Positions 26,467-37,427 of a stretch of 64,000 bases of DNA are shown one piece after another. Source of the DNA: Bacteroides zoogleoformans (GTDB lineage Bacteria; Bacteroidota; Bacteroidia; Bacteroidales; Bacteroidaceae); assembly GCF_002998435.1 (NCBI RefSeq), contig NZ_CP027231.1, positions 372,001 to 436,000 of the forward strand, given 5' to 3'. Numbering within the stretch: the stretch's first letter is position 1; the number at the start of each line of letters is the position of its first letter. Both the position numbers and the translations under genes were made by a program. The notes below the pieces were generated by a model. It made no database searches and was not told where the DNA came from. It saw only the letters and a program-made list of their open reading frames with translations.

Positions 26467-27609
26467 TCAAGCCAATTTTCCGGAATAAGAGCTCAAATCA
26501 AAACAAGCATCCCAATCTTTCCACACCGGTTCGCGTCCCAAACGCTTCAAGGCTCTGTCCACTTCCACAGCTTTGCGCTCGTCGCTCACATGAAACTGCT
26601 CCAGCGTTTGCGGATAACTGTAATATCCTCCCGGCTCGGTTTTGCTCTCGGCACTCATGGTCGTCACACCGAGTGTTGCCATGTGGTCGCGTATGGCGGC
26701 CGGTTCGCGGGTGGAGTAGGAGATATCCACATCATGGTCGAAGATGCGCATGGCAAAGGTGACCTGTGCCAACTCTCGGTCGCTCATGATGACGTTCGGG
26801 TGGAAGCCGCCATTTTCCGAAGGACGCATGCGCGGAAAATTGACACTGTATTTCGTCTTCCAATAATGCTTCTGAAGATAGCGCAGATGGTAGGCCATCA
26901 TAGTAATGTCTGTCCGCCATTCCTTCTCCAATCCGATAAGTACCCCCATACCTATGGAGTGCACGCCGGCCTGTCCCATGCGGTCGAACCCGTTGGCCCG
27001 CCACTCGAATTTCGATTTCATGCCGCGGGGGTGGTAGATGTGATAGTGCGCCTTGTTATAGGTCTCCTGAAAACAGATGACACCGTTCAACCCATGCTCT
27101 TTCAGTTCGGCATACTCTTCGGTTTTCAGAGGCATCACTTCTATTTTCAGGTTGCTGAAATAGGGTTTTGCGAGGTCGAGGGCACGGGCTATGTAGGGCA
27201 CGCCGGCTTGGGCGGGATTCTCTCCCGTGACCAACAGCAGATTATCAAAAGGTGCCAGTTTCTTGATGGCTTTGTATTCGTTTACAATCTCTTCCTCCGT
27301 CAAGATGGTGCGCGGCATCGGGTTACTGATGTGAAAACCGCAATACACGCAGGAATTGGTGCAGGAATTGGTGATGTATAGAGGGATGAACATGGAGATG
27401 GTTTTCCCGAAACGTTCTTCGGTGAACTTCTTGCTGAGACGTGCCATCGTCTCTAAATAGGGGATGGCGGCGGGAGAGACAAGCGCCATGAAGTCGTTTA
27501 CATCACAGTGCTCTTTGGCAAGGGCGCGGCGCACGTCCACCTCTGTCTTGGCATGGATGCGCTCCGTGGTTTCTTCCCATGAAATATTTGCTAATTCGTC
27601 TGAAAACAT
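26467..27609 (-). CDS. thiH: 2-iminoacetate synthase (tyrosine lyase, radical SAM)
   Basis: 380-residue radical SAM enzyme cleaving tyrosine to dehydroglycine for the thiazole ring. The cluster motif CTNSCVYCGF (CxxxCxxC) lies at about residue 86, preceded by PLYITNS. The rest matches ThiH, including LLVTGENPAQAGVPYI, EVMPLKTEEYAEL, YHPRGMKSKFEWR and the C-terminal SAESKTEPGGY region. It lies 36 bases after thiC in the riboswitch-controlled operon. Use of tyrosine and oxygen-independent chemistry fits an anaerobe. Confidence 0.95.
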   Translation of the reverse strand: MFSDELANISWEETTERIHAKTEVDVRRALAKEHCDVNDFMALVSPAAIPYLETMARLSKKFTEERFGKTISMFIPLYITNSCTNSCVYCGFHISNPMPRTILTEEEIVNEYKAIKKLAPFDNLLLVTGENPAQAGVPYIARALDLAKPYFSNLKIEVMPLKTEEYAELKEHGLNGVICFQETYNKAHYHIYHPRGMKSKFEWRANGFDRMGQAGVHSIGMGVLIGLEKEWRTDITMMAYHLRYLQKHYWKTKYSVNFPRMRPSENGGFHPNVIMSDRELAQVTFAMRIFDHDVDISYSTREPAAIRDHMATLGVTTMSAESKTEPGGYYSYPQTLEQFHVSDERKAVEVDRALKRLGREPVWKDWDACFDLSSYSGKLA

Positions 27610-27645
27610 TTATCCGATAGAAAAAGATTAGAAACTGTTTTGATT

Positions 27646-29358
<1,713 letters not shown>

Positions 29359-29387
29359 TTAAATTAAAAAGACGCTGCGTCAAAAAG

Positions 29388-30191
29388 TTAAAGCTCCGGG
29401 GCTTTTTCGGAAGAATCTTCTTCCAAGAATGCCGTCAACGGCGAACTTGCCTCTGCCACAAAGCTATCGGCCTGCACGCCCAGACCTGCCTCATAAGCCA
29501 TGCGGCCGGCTTCTACGGCTTGTCTGAATGCTCTTGCCATGGCCTCCGAATCTCCCGCTACGGCAATGGCGGTATTGACGAGGCAAGCCGCAGCGCCCAT
29601 CTCCATGGCTTCGGCAGCATGGCTCGGAGCGCCGATGCCGGCATCTACCACGACGGGAATGTTAGCTTGTTCGATGATGATTCGCAAGAAGTCGCGGGTT
29701 TGCAGTCCTTTGTTTGTTCCGATGGGCGCACCCAATGGCATGACAGTGGCAGCACCCGCTTCTTCGAGGTGTTTGCATAAAGTAGGATCTGCCTGACAAT
29801 AAGGAAGCACGACAAATCCTTGCTTCACCAATATTTCCGTAGCCTTCAGGGTCTCTACGGAATCGGGAAGTAAATAACGAGGGTCGGGATGTATCTCCAG
29901 CTTCAGCCAGTTTGTACCGAAAGCCTCACGTGCCATTTGTGCGGCGAACAGGGCCTCTTCGGCATTACGTACTCCCGAGGTGTTGGGCAGCAATCGGATG
30001 TGAGGATGGCGGATATGTTTCAGCATATCGTCCTCTTTGTCGTTCAGATTGATGCGCTTCATGGCCACCGTCACCATTTCTGTGCCGGATGCCAAGATGG
30101 ATTGTTCCATGACAGCGTTAGAGTGGAACTTGCCTGTTCCCAGAAATAAGCGGGAGTTGAACTCATGTCCCGCAATTATCAGTTTTTCCAT
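29388..30191 (-). CDS. thiG: Thiazole synthase
   Basis: 267-residue TIM-barrel enzyme forming the thiazole phosphate from DXP, ThiS thiocarboxylate and dehydroglycine. Starts [32 protein letters not shown] carries the Schiff-base lysine, and [21 protein letters not shown] the phosphate-binding end. The open frame extends 112 codons further upstream, but that part is the thiE gene read in another frame, so the ATG at 30191 is the start. It follows thiE by 32 bases. Confidence 0.96.
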   Translation of the reverse strand: MEKLIIAGHEFNSRLFLGTGKFHSNAVMEQSILASGTEMVTVAMKRINLNDKEDDMLKHIRHPHIRLLPNTSGVRNAEEALFAAQMAREAFGTNWLKLEIHPDPRYLLPDSVETLKATEILVKQGFVVLPYCQADPTLCKHLEEAGAATVMPLGAPIGTNKGLQTRDFLRIIIEQANIPVVVDAGIGAPSHAAEAMEMGAAACLVNTAIAVAGDSEAMARAFRQAVEAGRMAYEAGLGVQADSFVAEASSPLTAFLEEDSSEKAPEL

Positions 30192-30223
30192 ACTTGTGTA
30201 TTTATTGTTGACTGTTTCCGTGT

Positions 30224-30856
30224 TTATTGACAGCTTTCCTGCATCAGCCCAATGATTCTTTTCATTTCTTCTATCGGACGAGGGGCATGCAGCACTGTGC
30301 CCGAAAGGGCAATCCCACTGACGCCTGTCCGCATGAGGGCCGGAATGTCTTCCGCCGTAATCCCTCCGATGGCCACTACAGGCAAGTGTATATCCGCTTT
30401 CCGCATGTGACCGAGAATGTCTATATAACCTTCTATTCCCAATATCGGGCTCAGGTTTTTCTTGGTGGCGGTGTAACGAAAAGGGCCGCAACCTATGTAG
30501 TCGGCACCTGCCGCATGATGCATCCATACATCCTCAAACGTATTGGCCGTACCGCCTATGATGAAACCTTCCCCCAAAATGCGGCGTGCCTCGGTTATGG
30601 GCATATCGTTTTTTCCCAAATGCACGCCATCGGCATGTAACTTTCCGGCCAGCTCCACATGGTCGTCAATGATGAAAACGGCTTTATATTGCCGGCAAAG
30701 AGCTTGTACTTTCAGGGCCACAGGCTCTATCTCCTCCGCCGTTGCGCCTTTCATGCGCAGTTGTACCCAGCGGCAGCCGCCCTCAAGGGCCATGCGTGCG
30801 GCATCTAAATAGGAATACCGTTCCGTATGATGGGTAATGAACTGAATTTGAGTCAT
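30224..30856 (-). CDS. thiE: Thiamin phosphate synthase
   Basis: 210-residue TIM-barrel enzyme that joins HMP-PP and thiazole phosphate. [12 protein letters not shown] (pyrophosphate site), [24 protein letters not shown] in separate blocks, [16 protein letters not shown] and VVAIGGIT are all canonical, unlike the TenI-like paralogue at 25 kb. The ATG at 30856 lies five bases after the thiS stop; an upstream codon (30874) would overlap thiS. This is likely the true synthase. Confidence 0.95.
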   Translation of the reverse strand: MTQIQFITHHTERYSYLDAARMALEGGCRWVQLRMKGATAEEIEPVALKVQALCRQYKAVFIIDDHVELAGKLHADGVHLGKNDMPITEARRILGEGFIIGGTANTFEDVWMHHAAGADYIGCGPFRYTATKKNLSPILGIEGYIDILGHMRKADIHLPVVAIGGITAEDIPALMRTGVSGIALSGTVLHAPRPIEEMKRIIGLMQESCQ

Positions 30857-30861
30857 GACGA

Positions 30862-31059
30862 TTACCCTCCACAAGTGGCTTTAATGATGATGATGGACAG
30901 GAATTCCCGCAGAGTATATGTTGACCACTGTACACGGGGCACCATGCAATTGTCCACGGCAACGGCAATGCCTTGCGTCGGCAAGGAGAGTTCTTCAATA
31001 AGTTGTGCAAGGGTAGTGGCATCTGTTTCCACTTCTTTGCTATTGACTGATACTTTCAT
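30862..31059 (-). CDS. thiS: Sulfur carrier protein ThiS
   Basis: 65-residue ubiquitin-like protein ending in the diagnostic Gly-Gly (KATCGG), the residue adenylated by ThiF and thiocarboxylated for thiazole synthesis. The N-terminus MKVSVNSKEVE and the VPRVQW segment fit the family. It is the first gene after the TPP riboswitch. Confidence 0.95.
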   Translation of the reverse strand: MKVSVNSKEVETDATTLAQLIEELSLPTQGIAVAVDNCMVPRVQWSTYTLREFLSIIIIKATCGG

Positions 31060-31143
31060 CTTTTATGTTTATAAAAAAAACAATGGAAGTAAATACAAAG
31101 AAGCGCGCCGTTGCGGCAGATGCTTTTGAAAAGAAAAGAATAT

Positions 31144-31216
31144 CCAATTCCTACGGCAGTACTAACTGCATCAGGTTCGAGGGTATGATCTCAGCCCGCC
31201 AGGGGCACCCCTTTGT
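31144..31216 (-). promoter_or_regulatory. TPP riboswitch (THI element)
   Basis: Read on the minus strand it has the conserved TPP aptamer blocks in order: GGGGTGCCC, GGCGGGCTGAGATCATACCC, CGAACCTGATGCAGTTAGTA and CTGCCGTAGGAA. CTGAGA and the ACCTGAT..GTTA core are the thiamin-pyrophosphate contact sites. It lies 85 bases upstream of thiS and should repress the operon when TPP is plentiful. Confidence 0.97.
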
Positions 31217-31227
31217 TTTTACGTCGG

Positions 31228-31257
31228 CAAAGATACAACAAAAGGAGGCAAAAGCAA
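31228..31257 (-). promoter_or_regulatory. Promoter of the thi operon
   Basis: Minus-strand -7 TATCTTTG (31228-31235), with TTG 19 bases further upstream as the -33 element. It directly precedes the riboswitch. Confidence 0.75.
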
Positions 31258-31398
31258 GTAAAAGGAAAATAAAAATGTTCTTTTATTCTTTCGCCTGAAT
31301 GGTATGGGCTTTTAGACAAAAGAACAAAAGAACATAAAAAAAGAAGCTCAAAATCAAGACTGAGCAAAATCAAGACATTTTCTAAATCAGCTTGAATA

Positions 31399-32286
31399 TT
31401 ATTCGATGCCGTGAGCGGATACTTCCGGAGCGATTTTCTTGATTAATCCTTGCAAAACTGCACCGGGACCGCATTCCGTAAAGTCCGTAGCGCCATCGGC
31501 AACCATGTTTTTCACGGTTTGCGTCCAACGTACCGAAGCTGTCAGCTGAGCTACCAGATTCTTTTTGATTTCTTCCGGATTTGTGTGAGGCAAGGCGTCC
31601 ACATTCTGATATACCGGACATTTCGGAGTATGAATCGCTGTGGCATTGATGGCTGCTTCCAGTTCTACTTTGGCCGGATTCATCAGCGGAGAGTGGAATG
31701 CTCCGCCCACTTTCAGGGGCAATGCACGCTTGGCACCAGCAGCTTTCATCAGTTCGCATGCTTTGTCGATGCCTGCTATGGAGCCGGAAATAACGATTTG
31801 TCCCGGACTGTTGTAGTTGGCAGCCACACACACTTCGCCTTCGGCACTTACCTGATCGCAGATTTCCTCTACTTTCTCATCGGGCAGGGCAATGATGGCT
31901 GCCATAGTAGAAGGCTGTGCCTCACAAGCTTTTTGCATGGCCATGGCACGAGCATACACCAACTTCAAGCCGTCTTCGAAGCTCAATGCACCGGCAGCGA
32001 CCAACGCCGAGAACTCGCCCAGCGAGTGACCGGCGGTCATTTCGGGCTTAAAATCATCACCCATGCAGAGGGCTGATATGACGGAGTGAAGAAAAACGGC
32101 AGGCTGAGTCACCTTGGTTTGGCGAAGCTCTTCGTCCGTACCGTTGAACATGATATCAGTAATGCGATATCCGAGGATATCATTAGCCTTTTCAAAGAGT
32201 TCTTTGGCCAAAGCCGAGTTTTCATACAGGTCTTTGCCCATGCCCACAAATTGAGCGCCTTGACCCGGAAATACAAATGCTTTCAT
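31399..32286 (-). CDS. fabD: Malonyl-CoA:ACP transacylase
   Basis: 295-residue acyltransferase loading malonyl onto acyl carrier protein for fatty acid synthesis. It starts MKAFVFPGQGAQFVGMG, has the nucleophile motif GHSLGEFSA, the conserved arginine in LVYARAMAMQ and the catalytic histidine in GGAFHSPLM. The frame is open for 44 more codons upstream, but the FPGQG start at 32286 is standard, and the promoter lies at 32325, inside that extension. Probably transcribed alone. Confidence 0.97.
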   Translation of the reverse strand: MKAFVFPGQGAQFVGMGKDLYENSALAKELFEKANDILGYRITDIMFNGTDEELRQTKVTQPAVFLHSVISALCMGDDFKPEMTAGHSLGEFSALVAAGALSFEDGLKLVYARAMAMQKACEAQPSTMAAIIALPDEKVEEICDQVSAEGEVCVAANYNSPGQIVISGSIAGIDKACELMKAAGAKRALPLKVGGAFHSPLMNPAKVELEAAINATAIHTPKCPVYQNVDALPHTNPEEIKKNLVAQLTASVRWTQTVKNMVADGATDFTECGPGAVLQGLIKKIAPEVSAHGIE

Positions 32287-32324
32287 AATTTTACTTGTTT
32301 TAGTGTTTAATGAAAAAACTGCCG

Positions 32325-32356
32325 CAAAGGTATGTTTTTTTCCGGACATAAACCAA
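32325..32356 (-). promoter_or_regulatory. Promoter of fabD
   Basis: Minus-strand -7 TACCTTTG (32325-32332) and a TTG 21 bases upstream as the -33 element, 38 bases before the start codon. Confidence 0.65.
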
Positions 32357-32446
32357 TATGACAGTTGCGGAAAGTTCGCATAGCCACACTTGATTTTCAT
32401 TTCCGCCTTCTTCTCCACCGAAAGAAGAAGTATTTATAGGCTGGGA

Positions 32447-32550
32447 TAAAAAAAGGCTATCTATCACAGACAGCCAATCTTTTTATTAACCTTAAATCTA
32501 ATACTATGAAAAACACGTTGCAAATGTACGGAATTTCCTCATATTTCAAA
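32447..32550 (-). ncRNA. Minus-strand small-RNA candidate upstream of fabD
   Basis: On the minus strand, TTTG (32547-32550), an 18-base spacer and TACATTTG (32521-32528) form a good promoter. About 40 bases downstream a hairpin (GGCTGTCT/AGATAGCC arms, 32468-32475 with 32455-32462, one G-U pair) is followed by seven T. This predicts a transcript of about 65-70 bases from near 32514 to 32447. The plus strand of the same segment holds a 19-codon frame (32506-32565) starting MKNTLQMYG, probably chance. No homologue identified. Confidence 0.5.
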
Positions 32551-32679
32551 AAAAACGGAGCGTAACATCTTATTTTATAACATGGTTTAATAATAATGTG
32601 CTGTTATTAACAGTTTTGCGTTCGAAAAACAAAAAAAATCGCTATCTTCATGCCCTAAATTAAAGAAAATACCCACACA

Positions 32680-33855
32680 ATGATTCACACCATACTCGAT
32701 ACAGACCTTTACAAGTTTACGACTTCGTATGCCTACATCAAGCTGTTTCCTTATGCCGTAGGCACTTTCAGCTTCAGAGATCGGGACAAAACAGTCTATA
32801 CAACCGAATTCCTCGGCAAATTGCGTCGGGCAGTGCACGACATGGCACAAATAACCTTGTCCGATGAAGAACAGGAATACATGACACAGCATTGCCATTT
32901 CTTGCCAAGGGTTTATTGGGAATGGCTTTCTTCCTTCCGGTTCCGTCCCGAGAAAGTCAAGATATGTTTGGACGAGGAACAGCATTTGAACATTGAAATC
33001 ACAGACTACCTATACAAAGCCACACTCTACGAAGTGCCTTTGCTTGCTCTCGTTTCCGAGCTGAAGCATCGTACACTTGGCAACGTGCCGGACATGAAAG
33101 ATATCCTCTGCAAGCTATCCGAGAAGGTGACTTTGTCTAATGAACACCATCTCAGTTTTTCGGAGTTCGGTACGCGCCGTCGCTTCTCGTTCGATGTACA
33201 AGACAAGGTCATCGGCTACCTGAAAGAGACTTCGCAGTATTGCACCGGCACGTCCAACTGCTACTTTGCCATGAAACACGGCATGAAACCGATGGGGACA
33301 CATCCGCACGAATGGTTCATGTTTCATGGGGCACAATTCGGTTACAAGCATGCCAACTATATGGCATTGGAGAATTGGGTGAATGTTTACGACGGCGATT
33401 TGGGCATTGCTTTATCAGACACCTATACATCCGCCATCTTCTTGAGTAATCTGAGCCGTAAACAAGCAAAACTGTTTGATGGGGTATGATGTGATTCGGG
33501 CAATGAATTTGATTTCACCGATAAACTTGTGGCACGTTACAGGGAATTGGGCATCGACTCCACTGCCAAAACCATTGTATTCAGTAATGCGTTGGACTTT
33601 GGCAAGGCCCTCGACATTCAAGAGTACTGTAAAGGCAGAATCCGTTGCGCTTTCGGCATCGGCACCAACCTGACAAACGATACCGGCTTCAAGCCTTCGA
33701 ACATTGTAATGAAACTGACCCGCTGTAAGATGAATACGAATCAGGAGTGGCGCGAATGTGTAAAGCTGTCGGATGATGCAGGGAAGCATATCGGCAGCGA
33801 GGCGGAAGTCAGAGCATGCTTATATGATTTGAGGCTGAATGACAATCAAAAATAA
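32680..33855 (+). pseudogene. pncB: Nicotinate phosphoribosyltransferase interrupted by one in-frame stop
   Basis: Full-length frame of 391 codons that would salvage nicotinate to NaMN for NAD synthesis. Codon 270 is TGA (33487-33489); translation then continues in the same frame without any frameshift to 33855. The N-terminal part (LDTDLYKFTTSYAY, CTGTSN, GTHPHEWFMFHG) and the C-terminal part (CDSGNEFDFTDK, ALDFGKALDIQEYC, FGIGTNLTND) are both well conserved. The stop replaces the arginine of the active-site GVR-x-DSG motif and is one C-to-T change from CGA. Probably inactivated recently, or a sequencing error. Confidence 0.9.
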
Positions 33856-33862
33856 AAAGCGA

Positions 33863-34438
33863 TTATTCCGCCTCCCTTTTCCTTTTATATGCAAACTGTT
33901 TCCATTTTTCTTCCGGCCAGTCTTGCCGTTGCATCTCCATACGTGCCATAACGAAGAAGAGATCGGACAGGCGATTGACAAAACGCAATATATCCTCATT
34001 CACGGAATCCCTGCGGTGGAGTGCCCATAAGCGCCGTTCGGCACGGCGAGCCACAGTACGGGCATATTGCAGATGGGCGGATAGGGGAGTGCCACCGGGC
34101 AGAAGGAAATAGCCGTTATCTTGCAGCAAAACGGTCATAGCATCCATCTCTTGCTCGCAACGCAATGTGAGTTCGGCAGCCGAAAGCGGATTGGGATTTA
34201 CCGTCCCCGAAGGGGTGGCCACATAGCTCATCACCGTCATCAGCTCACGCTGAATGGCATGCAACAAATCATGCCGCTCATCTCCTGCGGGAAGCATCGA
34301 ACGTACAATACCAATCAAGGCGTTCAACTCATCAAGACATCCGTTGGCTTCGATGCGTATGTCATCTTTGGGAACACGGATGCCACCATGAATGCCCGTA
34401 GTGCCCTTATCTCCGGTTTTGGTATAAATTCTCTTCAT
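33863..34438 (-). CDS. PduO-type cob(I)alamin adenosyltransferase
   Basis: 191-residue trimeric ATP:corrinoid adenosyltransferase producing adenosylcobamide. The N-terminal ATP-binding motif IYTKTGDKGTTG and the second motif NGCLDELNALIG are clear; the C-terminal RRAERRLWAL and VNRLSDLFFVMAR carry the conserved arginines and asparagine. The start is the ATG at 34438; a TTG six bases upstream is less likely. It lies 34 bases after cbiA on the same strand, giving a two-gene cobamide unit. Confidence 0.93.
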   Translation of the reverse strand: MKRIYTKTGDKGTTGIHGGIRVPKDDIRIEANGCLDELNALIGIVRSMLPAGDERHDLLHAIQRELMTVMSYVATPSGTVNPNPLSAAELTLRCEQEMDAMTVLLQDNGYFLLPGGTPLSAHLQYARTVARRAERRLWALHRRDSVNEDILRFVNRLSDLFFVMARMEMQRQDWPEEKWKQFAYKRKREAE

Positions 34439-34472
34439 AAGCAAGGATTAAAATATTATAACTTTCAGTCTT

Positions 34473-35876
34473 TCAGAACAGAGACATCGGATCTGTTTCT
34501 CCCCAGTAAAGGTGTGTATAGCTGGCAATGACGTTTTTGTATCGAAAAACAGGAGTGTCTACCGGTTGCCCCTTGGCGTTATACACTTGTGTCACAGAAG
34601 CAGGGAGACTCAGCAGGCAATCTTCCCCATCTTCCGGCAGGCAATCACCTTCGTACTCCCTGAAACATTCGTCATAAGTCAACCTCTCTTTTCCAAACCG
34701 GGTATAGTGGAACTCGTGTCCTCGCAGTTGCTTGCCGTTGTATTGAAACTGCCGATAGCCCAGCGATAACTTTTTGTCACGAGCTTCAGCCGAAATATAA
34801 AAAGGAAAAGCACCCACCATCCGGTGCACTACACCTTTGCCGGCAGATTCAGTTTTCTCCACATCACACGAAATGGCTTTAGACAGATACATCATTCCGC
34901 CACACTCGGCCAAAACCTTGCCTCCGGCTTCTATGTACTCACGGACGGACTTCAAAGTGCAACCAGCTGCCGACAGTTCTTTCGCATGCTTTTCGGGATA
35001 TCCTCCCGGCAGATAAAGCAAATCGGTATCTTGAGGCAAGGGAAGGTTCTCTTCCGGATTAAAAAGGGTGACAGTACCCATGCCGCGTAGTATATCCAAA
35101 TGTTCGGCATAAAGAAAAGAAAAAGATTCTTCGTTACAAGCCACTGCAATGTGATGCTTTCCATCGGTCTTTCCTTCCTTTTCTTTCTTTCTCTCCGGCA
35201 AAGGGCGTGTGGTTTTATCCAGCAGCGATTGCCAGTCTATGTATTGTTCGAGAAGATCGGCAAGAATATTCACATCCATATCGTTCAGATGACTGAAGTC
35301 GAGCCCCAGATAACGTGTGTCTTGCTCCAGAAGCTTTTGTTTGGGAAGATGGCCGAGGCAAGCAACATTCAGGTCGGCACAGACCTCTTGCAACATCCCG
35401 TAATGCCTTGGCGAACCCACCCGGTTAAAGAGTACGCCTGCTATCTCTATTTCCGGACGGAAATGGATGAAACCCGACAACAAAGGAGCTATGGAGTAAG
35501 CGGAAGATTGGGCATCGACAACCAGCACCACGGGAAGACGAAGCAGTTCCGCTATCTCGGCAGAGGATCCCCGGCTGCGATCGTAGCCATCGAACATTCC
35601 CATCATACCCTCTGCAATCACCACATCGGCGTCCGCCGAATAGCGGGCATAGATATCTTTCACATGCCATTCGCTCCCCATGAAAGTGTCCAGATTGATG
35701 GAGGAACGATGGCACACGGCAGTATGATACTTTGTATCTATGTAATCGGGACCGCACTTGAAAGGCTGCACCTTAAAGCCTTTTCTCACCAGCAATGCCA
35801 TCAATCCGCGGCTGACGGTGGTCTTTCCGCTGCCGGATGCAGGTGCAGCTATTAAAAATTGGGGTATGTCTCTCAT
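34473..35876 (-). CDS. cbiA: Cobyrinate a,c-diamide synthase
   Basis: 467-residue ATP- and glutamine-dependent amidase of corrinoid synthesis and remodelling. The N-terminal P-loop APASGSGKTTVSRG and the DTAGLMG-like EGMMGMFDG belong to the synthetase half; the C-terminal glutamine amidotransferase has LPGGYPEKHA and the nucleophile ECGGMMYL. The ATG at 35876 matches the usual N-terminus; ATG 35906 would add ten residues. No cobalamin riboswitch was seen upstream, which is unusual for a cob gene in Bacteroides. Confidence 0.94.
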   Translation of the reverse strand: MRDIPQFLIAAPASGSGKTTVSRGLMALLVRKGFKVQPFKCGPDYIDTKYHTAVCHRSSINLDTFMGSEWHVKDIYARYSADADVVIAEGMMGMFDGYDRSRGSSAEIAELLRLPVVLVVDAQSSAYSIAPLLSGFIHFRPEIEIAGVLFNRVGSPRHYGMLQEVCADLNVACLGHLPKQKLLEQDTRYLGLDFSHLNDMDVNILADLLEQYIDWQSLLDKTTRPLPERKKEKEGKTDGKHHIAVACNEESFSFLYAEHLDILRGMGTVTLFNPEENLPLPQDTDLLYLPGGYPEKHAKELSAAGCTLKSVREYIEAGGKVLAECGGMMYLSKAISCDVEKTESAGKGVVHRMVGAFPFYISAEARDKKLSLGYRQFQYNGKQLRGHEFHYTRFGKERLTYDECFREYEGDCLPEDGEDCLLSLPASVTQVYNAKGQPVDTPVFRYKNVIASYTHLYWGETDPMSLF

Positions 35877-35931
35877 CCTTTCTTTCAGTTTGGGCAGGCA
35901 TGTCATCCTGCATTTTCTTTTTTTCCTTCCA

Positions 35932-35939
35932 CAAAGGTA
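35932..35939 (-). promoter_or_regulatory. -7 element of cbiA
   Basis: Minus-strand TACCTTTG in the divergent region before the amidase gene. Confidence 0.5.
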
Positions 35940-35990
35940 AACATATCTCCGACAAAAACCTTATCTTAGCTGCCAAAATAAACATACGCT

Positions 35991-37421
35991 ATGATAACCG
36001 AAGAATTAAGAAAACTCTACATTGCACATACCGGACACGGACCGGAACAGATTGACGAACTTCCTTCTTCCGGATCCAACCGCCGCTACTTCCGCCTTAC
36101 GGGCACCCCCACGCTGATTGGTGTAAGCGGCGAATCGGTGGAGGAGAACCGCGCTTTCCTATACATGGCCGACCATTTCCGTCAAAAAGGTTTGCCTGTG
36201 CCTCAAGTCATTATCCACTCTGAAGACGAAATATATTATCTGCAAGAAGATTTGGGAGACACCCTGCTCTTCAACGCCATTGAAAAAGGGCGCAAGACGA
36301 GCGTTTTCGGCGAAGACGAAAAGCAACTGTTGCGTAAAACCATCCGTCTGCTACCTGTCATACAGTTTGCCGGAGCCGATGGAATGGACTTTTCTTATTG
36401 TCATCCACAAGCCGAATTCAACAGTCGCTCCATTCTGTGGGATCTGAACTATTTTAAATATTGTTTCCTCAAGGCCACGGGAATGGAGTTCCAGGAAGAC
36501 CGTTTGGAAGATGATTTCCAAAAGATGGCAGACGTATTGCTGCGCAGCAGTTCGGCCACGTTCATGTATCGCGATTTTCAGAGTCGTAACGTCATGATAA
36601 AAGATGGAGAACCTTGGCTTATCGACTTCCAGGGTGGACGGAAAGGACCGGTTTATTATGATGTAGCCTCATTCTTATGGCAAGCCAAGGCCAACTATCC
36701 GGACAGTCTCCGCAAAGAACTGCTGAAAGAGTACCTTGACGCACTCTGCAAATACCGCCCCGTAGACGAAGCCTACTTTTATGCACAACTTCGTCATTTT
36801 GTACTGTTTCGCACCATGCAGGTGCTTGGGGCTTACGGTTTCCGTGGATATTTCGAGAAGAAGCCGCATTTCATCCAAAGTGTTCCCTTTGCCATCGAGA
36901 ACCTGCGCCGGTTGTTGCAAGAGCCATATCCCGAATATCCTTATCTCTGCCGTATATTGCGTGAACTTACCGAACTGAAACAGTTCACGGACGATCTGCA
37001 AAAACGCCGTTTGGTAGTGAAAGTCACCAGTTTTGCTTATAAGAAAGGGATTCCCGAAGACCCTTCGGGCAATGGAGGAGGATTTGTGTTCGACTGTCGT
37101 GCGGTGAACAATCCGGGCAAATACGACCGTTACAAACCTTTTACAGGACTGGATGAACCTGTCGTCCGTTTTCTCGAAGACGATGGAGAGATAACTGATT
37201 TTTTGGAACACGCATACGCTTTGGTCGATGCTTCGGTAAAGCGGTACATGGAACGTGGATTCACCAATCTGTCTGTCTGTTTCGGTTGCACAGGCGGCCA
37301 GCATCGTTCGGTATATTCGGCACAACATTTGGCCGAACATCTGAACAACAAGTTTGGCGTACAAGTGAACCTGATGCACCGCGAACAGAACATCGAGCAA
37401 ACATTCAAAGCAAAGAATTAG
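35991..37421 (+). CDS. AmgK-like sugar kinase fused to RapZ C-terminal domain
   Basis: 476 residues. The N-terminal 330 residues are an aminoglycoside-phosphotransferase-type kinase: ELPSSGSNRRYFRL (nucleotide loop), FMYRDFQSRNVMI (catalytic HxD-like loop, written YRDFQ) and WLIDFQGGRKGPVYYD (metal aspartate). Residues about 345-476 match the RapZ/YvcJ C-terminal domain: SFAYKKGIP, FDCRAVNNPG and the hallmark CTGGQHRSVY. The P-loop kinase half of RapZ is absent. Next to a MurU-like gene six bases later, the kinase is probably an anomeric MurNAc/GlcNAc kinase of peptidoglycan recycling. The substrate is inferred. Confidence 0.85.
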   Translation: MITEELRKLYIAHTGHGPEQIDELPSSGSNRRYFRLTGTPTLIGVSGESVEENRAFLYMADHFRQKGLPVPQVIIHSEDEIYYLQEDLGDTLLFNAIEKGRKTSVFGEDEKQLLRKTIRLLPVIQFAGADGMDFSYCHPQAEFNSRSILWDLNYFKYCFLKATGMEFQEDRLEDDFQKMADVLLRSSSATFMYRDFQSRNVMIKDGEPWLIDFQGGRKGPVYYDVASFLWQAKANYPDSLRKELLKEYLDALCKYRPVDEAYFYAQLRHFVLFRTMQVLGAYGFRGYFEKKPHFIQSVPFAIENLRRLLQEPYPEYPYLCRILRELTELKQFTDDLQKRRLVVKVTSFAYKKGIPEDPSGNGGGFVFDCRAVNNPGKYDRYKPFTGLDEPVVRFLEDDGEITDFLEHAYALVDASVKRYMERGFTNLSVCFGCTGGQHRSVYSAQHLAEHLNNKFGVQVNLMHREQNIEQTFKAKN

Positions 37422-37427
37422 TTCGTT

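Noticed and set aside
29388..30527. 379-codon version of thiG
   Set aside because: The first 112 codons are thiE in another frame; [10 protein letters not shown] at 30191 is the family start.
33487..33489. TGA in pncB as selenocysteine or recoded codon
   Set aside because: The family has arginine here, not cysteine; no SECIS-like hairpin was seen; a simple C-to-T mutation explains it.
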